Notes under the pieces: model-generated
Seen by the model: the letters and a program-made list of their open reading frames with translations, nothing else
Databases searched by the model: none
Told to the model about the DNA's origin: nothing
NCBI RefSeq assembly: GCF_014805625.2
Contig: NW_023998492.1
Span: 129,365 to 193,364, forward strand
Direction: 5' to 3'
From: Glossina fuscipes
Lineage: Eukaryota > Arthropoda > Insecta > Diptera > Glossinidae
Length of the DNA stretch: 64,000 nt
Position numbers and translations under genes: made by a program
Shown here: in pieces, positions 21,786 to 34,432 of the stretch
How the letters are laid out: the number at the start of each line of letters is the position of its first letter
Numbering within the stretch: the stretch's first letter is position 1

Positions 21786-24700
21786 TGCTGATATATGATA
21801 AGTTTATCGTCATAACCAACAGACAGCGTGCAATAGTATTTTTTAATTTCACACGATATCACCACTATGTGTGCATTTATGTGTGCTGCAGCATTAAATC
21901 AATTTCGCCATGGTTGTGTGACTACAAATGTTTATGTATTTATGTGTACATATGAGTGACATGAACAACACCGCAATGTCTACTACGTAGCCAAACATCC
22001 TTACAGTGAAATGTTGTATGTTAATGATGGATTTTTCTTAGCTCAACACGAATAACGGTTAATACCATGTGAACTCGTACAAATGTTATGCATAGTAAAA
22101 TACTTCCTTCCCTGCAAGGTTTAAGCGAAACAGGATTTTCTCTCAACTTATGCTCCAAAAACTGTTTCTATTGATAACATGTTCATACAAAAATTTTACA
22201 CATATTAAAAAAAGAAAAAATCAAACAACCCTTTGGGCAAAATATCTCATCTGTTACTTTGAAATTGAGACTCTCTTTTGTTTTGTATGGTTTCAAAATA
22301 ATCCATGTATAAACCTTTCTGTATGTTCGTTAAAGGATGTTACGCCCAGCTATCAATCTTTATTTCTTTGTATTTTTTTTTTCTGATTTCCCACTTTGCC
22401 CACAAAGGACGATTTATAATTTAGAGAAAAGTGCTTAAAATATCATAAAACTGTGCTTAACGACACATTACTATGACATTTCATTTCTATTCGAAAAACT
22501 TTCCGTTACGTTGACGTAAACAAAGAATTTTACAGTAAGAGATGTAAGATTTGCAAATAATTTATTCACATATAAACGTGCAGTAGGTTGAAATAAACTT
22601 TTTAGCCTTGAAATTCGTAGTATTTGGTAAAACAATTGCAACAACACCAACAACAGAAACAGTTTTAAATTAATATTTACATAACACAAATAGAATGCAA
22701 GAAAGAATTTTAAATTTCGAATCACACCGAAACTCAGGAAAATTAATTCACATAAAACAATAACTTTTAGTTTGTTCTTAGAAACTTTAGAACAGTAGCT
22801 AGTAGTACTTGCTTCCTAGACACGCAAGTCTTCTAGTAACTCATTATTGCGCAGTGCTGCTTATACAAAATAACGAACTCAGCACACTGGACTCTCTACT
22901 ATTTCAATATCCGCTCAACAATGTGCCGAATTTCGGCTGTCTCCATATAATTGAAACATATGCAGCAATGCTATATGAAGAAATATTGTTAGACAATGTT
23001 ATCAAAGTAGCGATCCAGCTTAATAATGAACAGTTTATAATTTATTCCAGTATAAGCAAATTTTGTAAAAAGACACAGCGATGAAACTGGAAAACTATGT
23101 ATAAGCCACTGCCTGTAACAGTTTACGAAACTTCTAAAGAATGATCACTCGCGCTTACGGCTGGGTAAGTGGATATCCATTTAGCTAGGGACGATTGCTG
23201 ATGCTCTGGTCGACATTAGAAGTCTGGGCACCACCATGAAAGCTAGTGTGTATATTTTTTATCTCTACATCTTGAAAGGTCATCCTTATTTCTTTCATAC
23301 ATATTATTGTCACAACTCACATATTGCTTTTACAATGGTATGATGAGCTCGTAGTTTACATAGCGAAGTTGTAACGTTTCTACGTTCTTACTTAAAAGAT
23401 CGAGTGTGGACAAGGGCGCAATCATAAGGTATTTAAATGTGTATTACTTTTAAAAAAATATATCTGATAAAGTAAGTTTTCTTCAAAGATATCTCATTCT
23501 ATGGAAAACTTAGACTACTAGGAAAGTATTGAGACAATGATGAAGATTTGCGATGCTTGCCCTTGTCATGAAATAAGAGGTGTCCTGTACAATCGGCCAA
23601 TGACGGAAAGAATAGCAAAAATTTCCGATAAACGGATTAACAAAAATGGCAGATATCTGACATTGGCGGCTAGTTTTCAAGAGGTTTAAAAGCAGACGAT
23701 TTGTTGAAGCTAAGAAGACCTGCATCTTGGCATTTGAAAGAAAAAAGCCTTGAAGTGTTTGTGAAAGGCCATGGCATAGAATGTTGTGAAATGCTAAAAT
23801 TCTCGTTTCTGTAATTTTGGAAATAACTTTCTGAAAACAGCCTTTTACAAATTGAAATAAAAATTATGCTACTCACAATTCGCTGACACCTACATTTACG
23901 TATATTAGAAAAAGACATAATGTCAAAAAAAGATTGCCCAATATAGGACACTCGGTGAAAAGCAGCCTGTGGCTATTAAAAGGCAACTCTTTGCTTTTTA
24001 AAATATTTCCAACCTAGGGATTTTCTCAACAGACTCTTGTCACCATTTTTATCGACAGGAATTGCCGGCTTTCGTTTCTCATACAAAAGCTCGAACGTAT
24101 TCTTACCAAACTTTTGGCCACTGCTGTTACATATAGTCATGACCACTTTAAGCTTGCAAGTCAACTTGTTCACTTTTTCGTCTGTCATGAAGAAATCTAA
24201 TCTTTTAAGCCCAGCTTGTTATAATAGTACGCATGGTTTGCTAACCTAACTGCCAAAAAAAAACAGAAACGAAAATTTTAAATTCTTTTCGCAATTTACA
24301 GAAAATGTTGGCCTAAAAAGAATGTTCCTATAAAGTTCGATACAAAAGTAATAAAATAAATTCCTTGACCATGGCTTGTTTAGAAAGAAATCGCAGCAGT
24401 GTTATTAACCTTTGGGGCACCATTCGTATAATTTTTTCGAACAATTTGTTAATAGTTTTTCAACTACGTTTTCATTCTTTATTTATGGTGTTTACACATA
24501 GGTGCCCTGATTAGCCCTTCTTTGCGAATTAGTTGGCGAACCAAATATATCATCATCAGCGTGTAGAACCAAAACAGAACAGAACAAACTTCAAATAAAA
24601 TGTAAATAATACAAAGTTCTATTTTATGTGCTGTGTTATTACAAATCATTTTTTACATAAATAAATTCTCAACACCTAGGAATTATTTTCTTTATAATTA

Positions 24701-25860
24701 TTTATTATTATTTACTTAAAAGAATTTTTGTACACATTTTTACAGTTTACCGCTTCTTTTTTCTCATATTTTTAGACAGTTTTTAATTGGTTTGCTTGCT
24801 ATGCATTAAAGCAGGGAGTTTTAGTTTTCTGTGCACATATTTTTGAAGGAAATTAAAACTATAAAGCAATAAATAAAGTATTTCCTTATCACTTTAAAGC
24901 TTCATTTTCGATTTTTTTTAATTTTGAAATGTTTTTAGAAAATAGAGAAAAGAATTTCTATTTTGTAAAACATTTAGTGGCATGAATTTCTATAACAGAA
25001 GACATCATGACAAATTATGTAACTCAAATGTAACAGTAATACGAGTGAAATATCAAGCAAATCTCTTAAATAATGTGCGTGAAGTAAGTGGATTTTATTT
25101 CTAATCGCGTACACATCCGCACAGTAATGCGTATGTAAACAAGCATATACCATATCACGAATGGAGTCAAGTTTGTAAGCAAGATATTTGGAACGCATTC
25201 AAGCCGTCAGTAAGCCAACACATATGCCTGCGTAAAGAAAAATAAATTTGATGAAAAATAATGAAAACATGTGCAAAAATTCTGCTTTCTAAAAAGTGCC
25301 AATATACCAAACACATATACCAAATTATATGCATACGTATACATACATATACATACACGTATGCATATATTTGGCGTTAAGTGGGAAAGAATCTAAAGGA
25401 CGCCCGTTTTGGTAATATGAGACTTTAACACGCTAAAAGATACCTATACTCTGCCCTCTGGCGCAATCATTTAGGTATGTTCTCATAGGGGGGTTGTCCT
25501 TTAGACAATATGGTGGGATCTACGATAACGCTCCTGATTTGATTTCTTTCTTCAATATGTTTTCTATCGCTTCCCATTTTTGCTGACCATGCTGCGTGGT
25601 TATCACAAGATTGTCGGGGAGGGTAAACTCCCGATTTCCTATTTATAGTCTTAATGGTCCCTCTTGGTATTTCGGACAGGTGAAGAACATATGTTAAATG
25701 TCTTTTGTCATATTGCACACACACGTCTTGAGAACATATTTTCTTCAAATTTCGTTCGTATTATTGTTGCTCCTATGTTACATAATTTGTCTTGATATCC
25801 CCAATTATCGCAATTTGCGCTACTAAATGTGTTTTCTTCTTCTGTAAGCCAGGATATGAA
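21786..25860. other. Long AT-rich stretch without a recognisable gene
   Basis: Several open frames of 70-93 codons (22809-23084 plus; 23670-23951, 23976-24188 and 25467-25748 minus) show no motif I can assign. The 25467-25748 frame is compositionally more protein-like than its neighbours and could be a fragment of an unidentified element. No repeat termini recognised. Confidence 0.45.
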
Positions 25861-25877
25861 TAGTAGATAAATTTGTA

Positions 25878-25901
25878 TTTATTTATTTATTTATTTAATT
25901 T
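25878..25901. repeat. ATTT microsatellite
   Basis: About five ATTT units directly adjoin the left edge of a CR1-like fragment. The full-length CR1-like element ends in the same repeat (40022-40052), so this may be the original 3' tail brought next to the endonuclease region by an internal deletion, or it may be coincidence. Confidence 0.6.
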
Positions 25902-25904
25902 TAC

Positions 25905-26757
25905 GATTAGTAAGCAGTGAGGATTTTATCAGCTGAAGGTATCTTCAATCACATTGATAGTTGAGGTAGTTAAATCTATGCCTTGCAGCAAAATAAGCGA
26001 AATAGTCCTAAGAACAACTTTTCATAAATTTTTTGAAATGTTTTTGTTTTCCTATTTTTGTGAAATTTAATAGTCTTGCTAAACCATAAGGGGCGCATGC
26101 TACGAGGGCGAGGTTGCTTCATCGAAACGGAGCAGCAAAATATTAGTTTATTGGAGGAAGTTGAATTTGGCAAGTTCGACTCATTCAGCGGACCATCCTG
26201 CCTGTAATGAAGGGACACATAAATAGATATCTATCTACGGGTCCTCTGGTAAGCTAAAAGGTGGATAACGATCTACCGCTATCTCCGGCAAATTGGCGAA
26301 GCAAAGATGTAGCAGTATGTCGTTACAATTATTCGTGCGGTTTTAATGAAGTAAATTACGTTCAAATAAGTCATTGGAAAACAACATAGTTGAAGTGGAG
26401 ATCATATAGCTAGAACTATCACCATAACACCAAGTGACTTATGGCAAAGAGAAATTTCCCAACGCTATGACTATATCAGCGGGTTTCGACTTTTCGGCCA
26501 TGTCACAAATGAAGACAATATGTTTTTTATAAATAGAGATATCTGCATTTGGCTGAATCAAGGAGCAACTTGCATATAATTGTTACTGCTAAGTTTAGCC
26601 CGAATGCCGTCAGTCTTGAGACGAATCTTGTCTTTCTGGGTGGTACTGCCGCCAAGCGAACGTCATCCGTATTAGGAACGATAAGATTCACAGGTAGAGA
26701 ATGTTGAGTTGGAGAGAAAATAGGGGGAGTGACTACAGTTGCTCGTTACAGCTTTTA
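25905..26757 (-). mobile_element. Decayed CR1-like retrotransposon fragment
   Basis: Aligns by eye with about 42045-42895 and then 43445-43590 of the full-length CR1-like element. AGCTGAAGGTATC at 25931 matches AACTGAAGGTATC at 42088, and ATGCCTTGCAGCAAAATAAG matches ATGCCTTACAACAGAGTAAG. On the right, TTTCTGGGTGGTACTGCCGC matches TTTCTGGGAGGAACTGCCTT in ORF1. It therefore carries the endonuclease region joined to ORF1 with about 550 bp missing between them. Frames are broken throughout; inactive. Confidence 0.78.
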
Positions 26758-26759
26758 GC

Positions 26760-27860
26760 ACATAAATTTACTATTGCAAAATAAATTTTTTCCTCTCTAT
26801 TTTCTGAAAACAATTACTACTTAAATAACTCGTAAACGAAACTTTAACCTGATAAAAAATATTTTATTTATTGGCTTATAGTTCTAATTTTCTTGAAAAG
26901 TATGTGGATAGAAAATTAAAGCCCCGTGCTTTAATGCTTACCAAGCAAACCAGTTAGGAAATTTACAAAAATTGAGATAAAATAAACTGTGAACAGTACA
27001 AAAAATATGTAAGCAAATAAAACTATGTCGTACTAAATATATGTGAAAAATTTGAATAAGATGGGATTTTCAAAGTAAGGTGTCTTCTAGGAAGTGGTCG
27101 AAAAAGGGATCCAATTCGAATAATTTTCAATAGCGATTGTCTTGGCGACAAAACCCGTTAATGCACCAAATTTCATGGAAACATTTTAAAAATTTGCGGC
27201 TTGTAGGTTGAACACAGCAAAAAAGAAAGGTGAGTAAATTTCAAGTTCTCCTAGACGTCTTATCCATCTTTCCATCACAAGTAGTTATATTATATAATAA
27301 ACTTGTCTCGGAATAGTAATTTATCACAAAATGTTTTCGAAAGCTTTTACTGCACGTCCTAACAAACTCAGTTTTTGTATAACTACTGATTGCTTTGTTA
27401 GCTGATTTCTATATATGTGATATGTAATCGGTTTATATATATGCGATATGTAATAAATTGTAGCATTATCGATTTATCGTAGTCCACTCACTTATTAATC
27501 ATTTATGCTAAGTTTACAGTTTCTTATATTTCCACATAATGCAAATGTAATTAGTTAAGATAACCCTTCAACTTTAGCTATAACCCACCTTAAATGTAAC
27601 TTTAGTAATAACCTAGTTTAAAACAACTATTTTGCTTAAGCCGGCATAATAATTTATTATATTAGACACTGACCACAGTTTAGTTGAGTCAGGATTAGAA
27701 TTAAAGAAAAGTTAATAAACGGCAACTTATCATTACATTGATTATGTTTTCACTAAAAAATGCTGCTTGGAGAAAACAATTTATGAAATTGTTATCACGA
27801 CTTCAAAACAAGAGGATGATTCGATTCGATTTTTTATCGATTATGACTAATGATTTCATG
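26760..27860. other. AT-rich stretch without a recognisable gene
   Basis: No domain, RNA gene or repeat terminus recognised. A near-duplicate motif (TATATATGTGATATGTAATC and TATATATGCGATATGTAATA) occurs at about 27412 and 27434, a small direct repeat. Confidence 0.5.
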
Positions 27861-27861
27861 G

Positions 27862-28172
27862 GATATAATTACGCCCATCACCGGAGGATGAGCGGTATGT
27901 GCACAACACCGACAAGCAAGCTTCCAAGACACTGTAAAATTTACGAATAATTGATTAGTGCTAAATGTGAACCGTTCTGAACGTATTTTTTAGTCCGTCT
28001 GTCCATATAAACGTTAGTTGCTGTATTCATGATCACAAACTTTTATTCTATAAAAATAGAGAAAAATTGGCCACACCCACTCTGCGTTATTTGCTGCTTT
28101 ATTTATTTTTTAGGATAATCGCGATGGGTGTTAAAAGATTCAGTCAAAAGCGAATATAATTTTCTGACTTGT
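27862..28172 (+). repeat. Dispersed repeat, short complete-looking copy
   Basis: About 310 bp with head (CGCCCATCACCGGAGGATGA), a TAGTCCGTCTGTCC block near 27991, AATTGGCCACACCCACTC near 28066, and tail GATGGGTGTTAAAAGATTCA then AGCGAATATAATTTTCTGAC and TTGT. Because the blocks are in order and close together, this is a useful reference for the family. Noncoding. Confidence 0.6.
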
Positions 28173-29689
28173 GTTTGTTTTCAATCTACAAAAAGTGAAT
28201 CGGCCACCACAACTGTGATATACCCGTCCTTAAGTTCGCCTGATGCATTTATGTGTACACATAGACTGACGACTAATTGTTTAGTTGGCATTTCTCTGTT
28301 TCGCTTTAAAATGCAGAGTGTGCAGATAATTGAAATCCTTTGGTAGCTACGTATGTAAGAAGAGCGATTCTAACATTCTGCTAGCGTGCTGCCGTATATG
28401 AATGAATGAATTTATTTAAATATTGTTTGTTGCAATTTTTGTGTTCTTCTAATAATTCTCATTGTGTTTATAAATTATATGGCATATAATACAACGCTGT
28501 GAGAATTCAAATGCACTCTGGCTTCTCCTCAGTTGTCGAATAAATCTTTCGCCTTTTACTAAAGATTTCCGTGGAGAGGAGCACTCTAATGAGTCTATAA
28601 GCAATTTTTTTCGTGGCTTGACCTATTAAGGTTGAGTCCGCAAATGATAAATAAGATTTAGATAGAAGAATGTGAAATCTTTTTGCATAGTGAAAAACAT
28701 ATCATTTTTGTTTGTCCAATAAACATTCCCTGGTTGTGTGCTGTATTTATTAAATCCGCTCTCGAACTTTTAGAAGGAGGAGCGCGTGAACACAATAGTG
28801 TTAGCAAGTAGATGATAATATAGATTAGAGGTTCAGGTCAATTAAAACAGTTAAACAGAAATAGGAAGTTGCGGTAAAAAATTGTATTTTAACATGTATA
28901 TAGCAAATGAAAAAAGGTGGAAAATTTGCGTTGTGACGAACGTCCATAAATCTGTCTATCCTTGTGTTTGCCTGTTTCTGTGAACAAGAACAGTGCCGTT
29001 GAGCTATATAAATGGAAGTTCCTTAACAAGAGCATTTGTGCGAATTACATAAAGAAATCAAGACCGAATATTAAAAAAATAAAACCTATAGTTTTTGCGA
29101 AACGTAATCAAGGAATATTTGTTTGAACAAGCTGATGATCATAACTCACTGTCTCATGTTTATGTATTAGACACATTTTATTCAAATAAAAAAATACTTA
29201 TAAACATGTCAAATTAACGCAAAAACAGAAGCAAGTGAAGAGTAAAGCAGCAAATCCTTTTGTGAAAATGCCGAAGTGAATGTAACGAACTAGCAAAAGA
29301 AAACTACATACAAGCACGCAGAAACGTAATGGCAATTTGCAAAAGAGAGGGGAGCAAAATGTTACAATTGTATATGTAAATGCTAACTGCGTCCTCATCT
29401 TCAATGCGGCGGTACACAACCGTCATCCAATGCAGCAGCACCCAACCATCATTAAACACGGCGCTACCTGTCCATCATGGCATCTAGTAGTACCATCGTC
29501 AAATGATGGCTCTTTTTTCATTGTAAGCTTTTTAATTACGGTGTAATTTAATGCACACTATTTTTATCCTATTTTCAAAGCTGAGAGATATTACATAGTA
29601 TTAATAATTATTTCTAATTTTCATTCATTTTTTGTTAACTCCGTCTCTTGTAACGTATTAAAAATGTGGTAATTCGTTTTCTTTTCAAT
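28173..29689. other. AT-rich stretch without a recognisable gene
   Basis: Small CA- and CAG-rich patches near 29400-29500 are less AT-rich but give no recognisable protein. Nothing else assigned. Confidence 0.45.
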
Positions 29690-30000
29690 GAGAGGAAAGC
29701 GGCTTAGGAATTAGAGAATCCATCTTCGGGGTATCCGACGCAAAATTATGGGCCGAAGGAGACCATAGGTACGCCAGGCACGCAAAATAGCCCAATTCAT
29801 AATCTCAGCTCGTACGATAAGGAAGTTTCGATGCCCCGTCTGTCCTATTAAGGTGTGTATTCCTTGAGTGTAACCGTTTGGGTAAAAAGTGAAACTTGCT
29901 CTCACGTCCAGAACCATCCCTTACTACCCAACTAATTAGATTTCCAATGGCACATGTGTTTATCCTCTACCGTCTGTCTGACCTGTGTCTCGGGCTTTGT

Positions 30001-30138
30001 TAGTATGGTTAATTTCAACGACCTGTGGGAGATATCATCAGGACTCGGCGCCTTGCTTTCGTTAGTTTAGTTTGCGATTGCAGTTATTTCATCCTTCGGT
30101 ACTAATTCTATGCTTCTTGTTTCATCTATCCTAGGGAT
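30001..30138 (-). pseudogene. Non-LTR reverse transcriptase fragment (Jockey/R1/LOA type)
   Basis: On the minus strand the frame reads an ELVPKDEITAIAN block, a stop, then NESKAPSPDDISHRSLK. This resembles the conserved KAPGPDGI(P)...ALK motif that opens the reverse-transcriptase domain of Jockey, R1 and LOA-group elements, with G-to-S and G-to-D changes. No further RT motifs (QxGF, YADD) are found in frame nearby. Clade placement is uncertain because only one motif remains. Confidence 0.45.
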
Positions 30139-30750
30139 GTAGTCGCGATTCAACGATATTTTCCACCAAGGTTGGACATGGTCGTAGATGTTGTTGCGGA
30201 AATCCAAATTCATGTTCCATGCCCAGCAAACAAATTAACAAGGGGAAGGAAAATCCAAGTACACATGGCGCGTCATGCAGCTGTCGGACGACGTCGCCAT
30301 GTAGGTGATAGAATTTGTGGCAAGGGTTTAACGTGGGTTCCTGCCTGTAAGGCTTAACCCCACGGTGGCCCAAACCACTTTTTAAGCGTACTACGCCCCC
30401 TGGCGAGTTAGACAATCCCCACAGAGTAGGGGCCTAAACAGCACCAGAGTCCAGATCAGTTTATTGTGTATGGAACAATAAACCCCACTCCGGTGAGTGG
30501 CGAGGCCTAGCTGCACTCATTGTTCCATTTTAGCTAGGAACTCGCCAACCACAACCACCACGAGTACTCCCCGAAGGGCCGCACCCAGTAGTCAGGACTC
30601 ACCAATTGATCAACTGACTGCTTCCGCCATAAGGCTTCCACTGTGCTTGTTGATCAATTACCACCTTTACCCGCAGGCATTCATGACATGTGTTCAAAAG
30701 TAAAAATAGGTAAAAGGGGAGAACTTATTCATCATACCCCTTTTCCATTC

Positions 30751-30895
30751 TTGCATGTATTAATTAATTTACCAGACATTTTCTTTCATTCGGCCAAAGG
30801 GAAAGCCGTCCATCAATTCCTTTTTGCATGTATTAATTCATTTACCAGACATTTTCTTTTATTCGGCCAGAGGGAAAGCCGTCCGTCAATTCCTT
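30751..30895. repeat. 73-bp direct tandem repeat, two units
   Basis: Units start at 30751 and 30824, each beginning TTGCATGTATTAATT and containing ATTTACCAGACATTTTCTTT, GGGAAAGCCGTCC and TCAATTCC. The units differ at only a few positions. A third, truncated start (TTGCATAAATAG) follows at 30896. Such short direct repeats are common in the UTRs or LTRs of retroelements. Confidence 0.85.
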
Positions 30896-31430
30896 TTGCA
30901 TAAATAGTGTAATTAATTTATTTATTTGTTACGACTTAAGAACAAGTCCATCATATACCCGCAGGCATACGTGGCTTAGTGAGCGAGCTTCCTGACCCCC
31001 GTGGCTCCCAGTTTATTTTGCAAAGCCTTATGGCACACTTTGGGCGTTTGTTAAAAACAACCGTACTTGCTTCGGATCCTCCATACTTTCCTGGTAGCTA
31101 ACACCAATGAACTACTTTTCTTCAAGATATATAGGTCTCGGGTATTGCACTGAACATGGTAGACTAGTCTAATGCACTCTACCATGCACTCGCTAGATTA
31201 CTACCTTCATTGTACTTAAACCCATTCAGTGTATTTCCTTGGTAGTAACTAGCTATTGAGTAAGAGCTCTTCTTCCAGCCAACCCCTCCACCATCTATCA
31301 GAAACTCGTCGCCGAGTTAGCAGCCCAAAACCTTAAACTCTTCTTAGCCGGCCGAAGCCGTTGCCCGGGGATCACCGCTGGGAGGTGAGAGTTTCGGCAC
31401 ATCTATACTTCTTATCAAAGCATAGTTCAT

Positions 31431-33359
31431 CTCCCCCATGTAGGTGATAGTAATATTTTCATAAAAGTGTAAATGAACAGAATATTCGTAGAAGGCAGAG
31501 TCAGTCGAAAAAGAAAATTTAAGTGGAGAGTACGGCCGAAATAAATTATAAATAATCATAACCCATAAAGAAGTTTATAGTGATACGAACCGTATCATGG
31601 AAAGCAAATTTTGTAACAATATTTATATTTTATTCTACACACATATATATATATATTGCATCCTATACAAATTTAACTCTATGAACTATCAAATGCCAAC
31701 GAAAAACTAAAGTTCCAGGGAATATAAAAATAAATAAATATATTAAATTAATAAAATAAGGAACTAACTCAATATAAAAAATCAAAAAATATAAAAAAAT
31801 TTAAAAAATATATATTCGAAAATACCAAAACATACTTTCGAAAAAAAAGGATAACGTCGAGCAGATGTCAAACGAATAAAAATTATAACAAGTAAAACAA
31901 TTAAATTAGGTCCGGACCGAATCTTTTGCACACATCACTTTTTAACCCAAAAAAAAGAAGAAGAGATAAAAGAATAAAATGCTCATGCTCTTTAACATGG
32001 AGTGGGCGCTTTTATCGTAAAGGCATGCAGGCGTTGCTGGCTTGTCCTTTGAAAAGTTTAGGTCAATTGCAAATTCGTTTGCAAATTTCTACGCGATATC
32101 TTCATTTTCACTACCGGGAGAATGTTTACCACAAATACTACAAAGTTGCGCTAACAGCCAGATGGACAAACGAATAGGCAGATATGTTTAGATGCATTCA
32201 AAATATGAAACTGCCCAAGAATTTGTACACTTTATGGGGTTTTTGAAACTTGTATCTGCATGTTATAAAGGTATTGAAAAAACAATTAAATTTTGATACA
32301 ATATAATGTTCGATAGGCATGGCCATTTCTTTTATATTTTTGTGCACAAATGCTACAACATCGCCAAATGAGTATGCATTCAAATTTTTGTACATTTATC
32401 TGCTATAGTTTAGGGGTAATGAACAAAAGAATAAACTTTGAAACTAGATTTCCTTTTTCTATCTTTCACAGTTTTTCTAAACACAAGAACTAGCGTCAGT
32501 GACGTTCGCGTGGGTAGAATATTTGTCAGTGCGGGTTCCACATATTTCATGTTTTAATTAGGACAGGGGATTACCGCTAATTATACTTTTAGAGTTGTGA
32601 ATGCTTAAAGAGTTGAGAATGCTCCTTTGATCATCAACTTTAATTGCGCTACGTTTCTTTTTTTACATTTGCAAGAAAAGCAACATTTTAATTTTGCGAA
32701 GAAAATTTTATAAAGGAACAGTTTTGCGAATAAAATTGATCGAACCTATTTGAATATAAAAACTAGGAAGGTTTGAGAGGAAACGAAAACAATATTTTGC
32801 TTACGAAAAGAAATCTAGTAAAAACTATTATTATTTTGTCTGGGAGAAGGCGAAAGAATTTCAATTTTAAAAATTGCTAAATGATTTTTTTTTGCAAACT
32901 CTACCCTAAAGTTTTTTTTGTGAACGAAAAAGTCCAAAGTGTACTGCAAAATAAACAAATTGCTTACCAGTGAATTTTGACTTGACATTTACACAAACAT
33001 TAAAACAATATTTAATTCATTCATCAATCCATTTAAAAAAACTACAAAGGTTTTCTTTTACAACCACTGTTAAAAATCTTGTGTAATAAGACGACAAATT
33101 GAAAGTCATAAACTGTGCTTTGCGGAGATAAACAATCCTAGCCCTTAGCTTCCAGCTTTACTCGCCTTAGCGGCACAGAAACGCGTTTGTCAAAAACCAA
33201 CTCTAAATAAGCTTAAGAGGTTGTGGCTAGTATTTTCTACTTGCATTTAAATATTTATTGTTTGCATTCATTGATAGATAGATCTGTATTTGTGCCTATA
33301 AATATGAAAGCGGTGTAAGTCAAATATTTTTTGTTTCGAATTGTATAATAGGTTCGCCT
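31431..33359. other. AT-rich stretch without a recognisable gene
   Basis: Very A/T-rich between 31600 and 31900. Open frames at 31926-32177 (plus) and 32198-32395 (minus) lack motifs. Nothing recognised. Confidence 0.5.
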
Positions 33360-33990
33360 ATTTTATTTATTTTGCTATCCCTACGCCGCTGCCGTTCTTT
33401 GTTTTGACTTCTTTTCTTCTTTGGTCATTCTATGTATTCTCTTTACTTTTCCGTCACTTGCTCTCTAATCTGCAGTTAGCGCCATTTGTCGTCCTGGCGC
33501 TTTCATATCTTCACGCTTAATTGGGGCTTTCTTACCACACTACACGGCACTTCTCAACAAGCCTTGATCATCCGCTTCATCTCTCGCTCTTTCTACCTGT
33601 TTTCTTTTCTGTTGCTTTAATCGGTCTTCACTCTAATTTGTTTCGTTCATATCTCTCTACTTATGTTTATGGTGCCTATTAAGACCGTAGGATTCGTGTT
33701 CCCGTAACATTCTTCCTATCCCTTTTCCCTTTTCATATGTTGCCCTTCCCACTTTTACTCCTTTATCATTTTCCTACTTTTGCTTATGCGTCTCTTGCTT
33801 ATTTTCTTCTATCCCATTCTTTACTGAGCCACCATTTATTAATTGCTATTATTTCAAATCTATAAACTGCCTTTTTGAATGTCTTTTTCCGCCATTTGTA
33901 TTTTTTGCTCTCCGCATCCTGTTCCTACCCACCACGCTTTAATTAGTTGATCAAATTTCGAAAATTTGCTGCGAATTTCTGTTATCTATG
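33360..33990. other. Pyrimidine-rich stretch on the plus strand
   Basis: About 630 bases with strong excess of C and T over A and G, interspersed with TTCTTTT, CTTCTC and TCCC runs and no long open frame. It could be intronic, a UTR or a decayed repeat. No protein or RNA gene recognised. Confidence 0.5.
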
Positions 33991-34183
33991 ATTTGCTGCT
34001 GCTAGTAGGGTAAATAAATGTTTGGAAATGGGAATTGTCTACTGCCCTTATAAAATTTATTTCCTTAAATTGGTTATGCGAGAAGTTAAAACACATCTTT
34101 ATGAAATACTAAATTCTTGAGTTGTCAGTTCTGTTATGAGTGTGAACTATTCCTGTTGAGTTTTCGCAAATAAATGCTTTTTA

Positions 34184-34432
34184 TACCCATCACGTGTGGT
34201 ACAAGGTATATTAAGTTTGTGCAGCCATATATAATACGCACATGGACTTAAGATGGGGCCACTTTTTATTCAGAACCATTTTCTGAATATGGGCTTTCAT
34301 GAAAATATGCTTTTGCATAAAGAGTTTTTAGAGTATTATTACCAAAACAAGCGAATCGTTGCGTTAGGTGAGATAATGTAGGTAATCGCAAAGTTGGTCT
34401 TGCCCGAGTATAATGTTGTTACTTGTACTATG
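34184..34432 (+). repeat. Dispersed TATACCC-type repeat, deleted copy
   Basis: Both ends of the family in about 250 bp: head TATACCCATCACGTGTGGTA then CAAGGTATATTAAGTTTG, and terminus GTTGGTCTTGCCCGAGTATA then ATGTTGTTACTTGTAC. The interior is mostly missing. Having both ends on one short copy shows that the two signatures belong to one element. Confidence 0.65.

Larger units (their letters stand above)
29690..31430. other. Relatively GC-rich block of mixed, unidentified repeats
   Basis: Base composition is visibly different from both flanks. The block contains a broken non-LTR reverse-transcriptase motif on the minus strand (30001-30138), a GC-rich stretch at about 30355-30510 with CCCC and GGGG runs, a 73-bp direct repeat (30751-30895), and two separated copies of ACCCGCAGGCAT (about 30669 and 30957). 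It probably represents one or more decayed retroelements, but no complete element can be drawn. No intact reading frame supports a gene. Confidence 0.5.

Noticed and set aside
23510..24249. A P-element-like or hAT-like transposase remnant
   Set aside because: Several adjacent minus-strand frames looked protein-like at first, but no catalytic or zinc-finger motif could be found.
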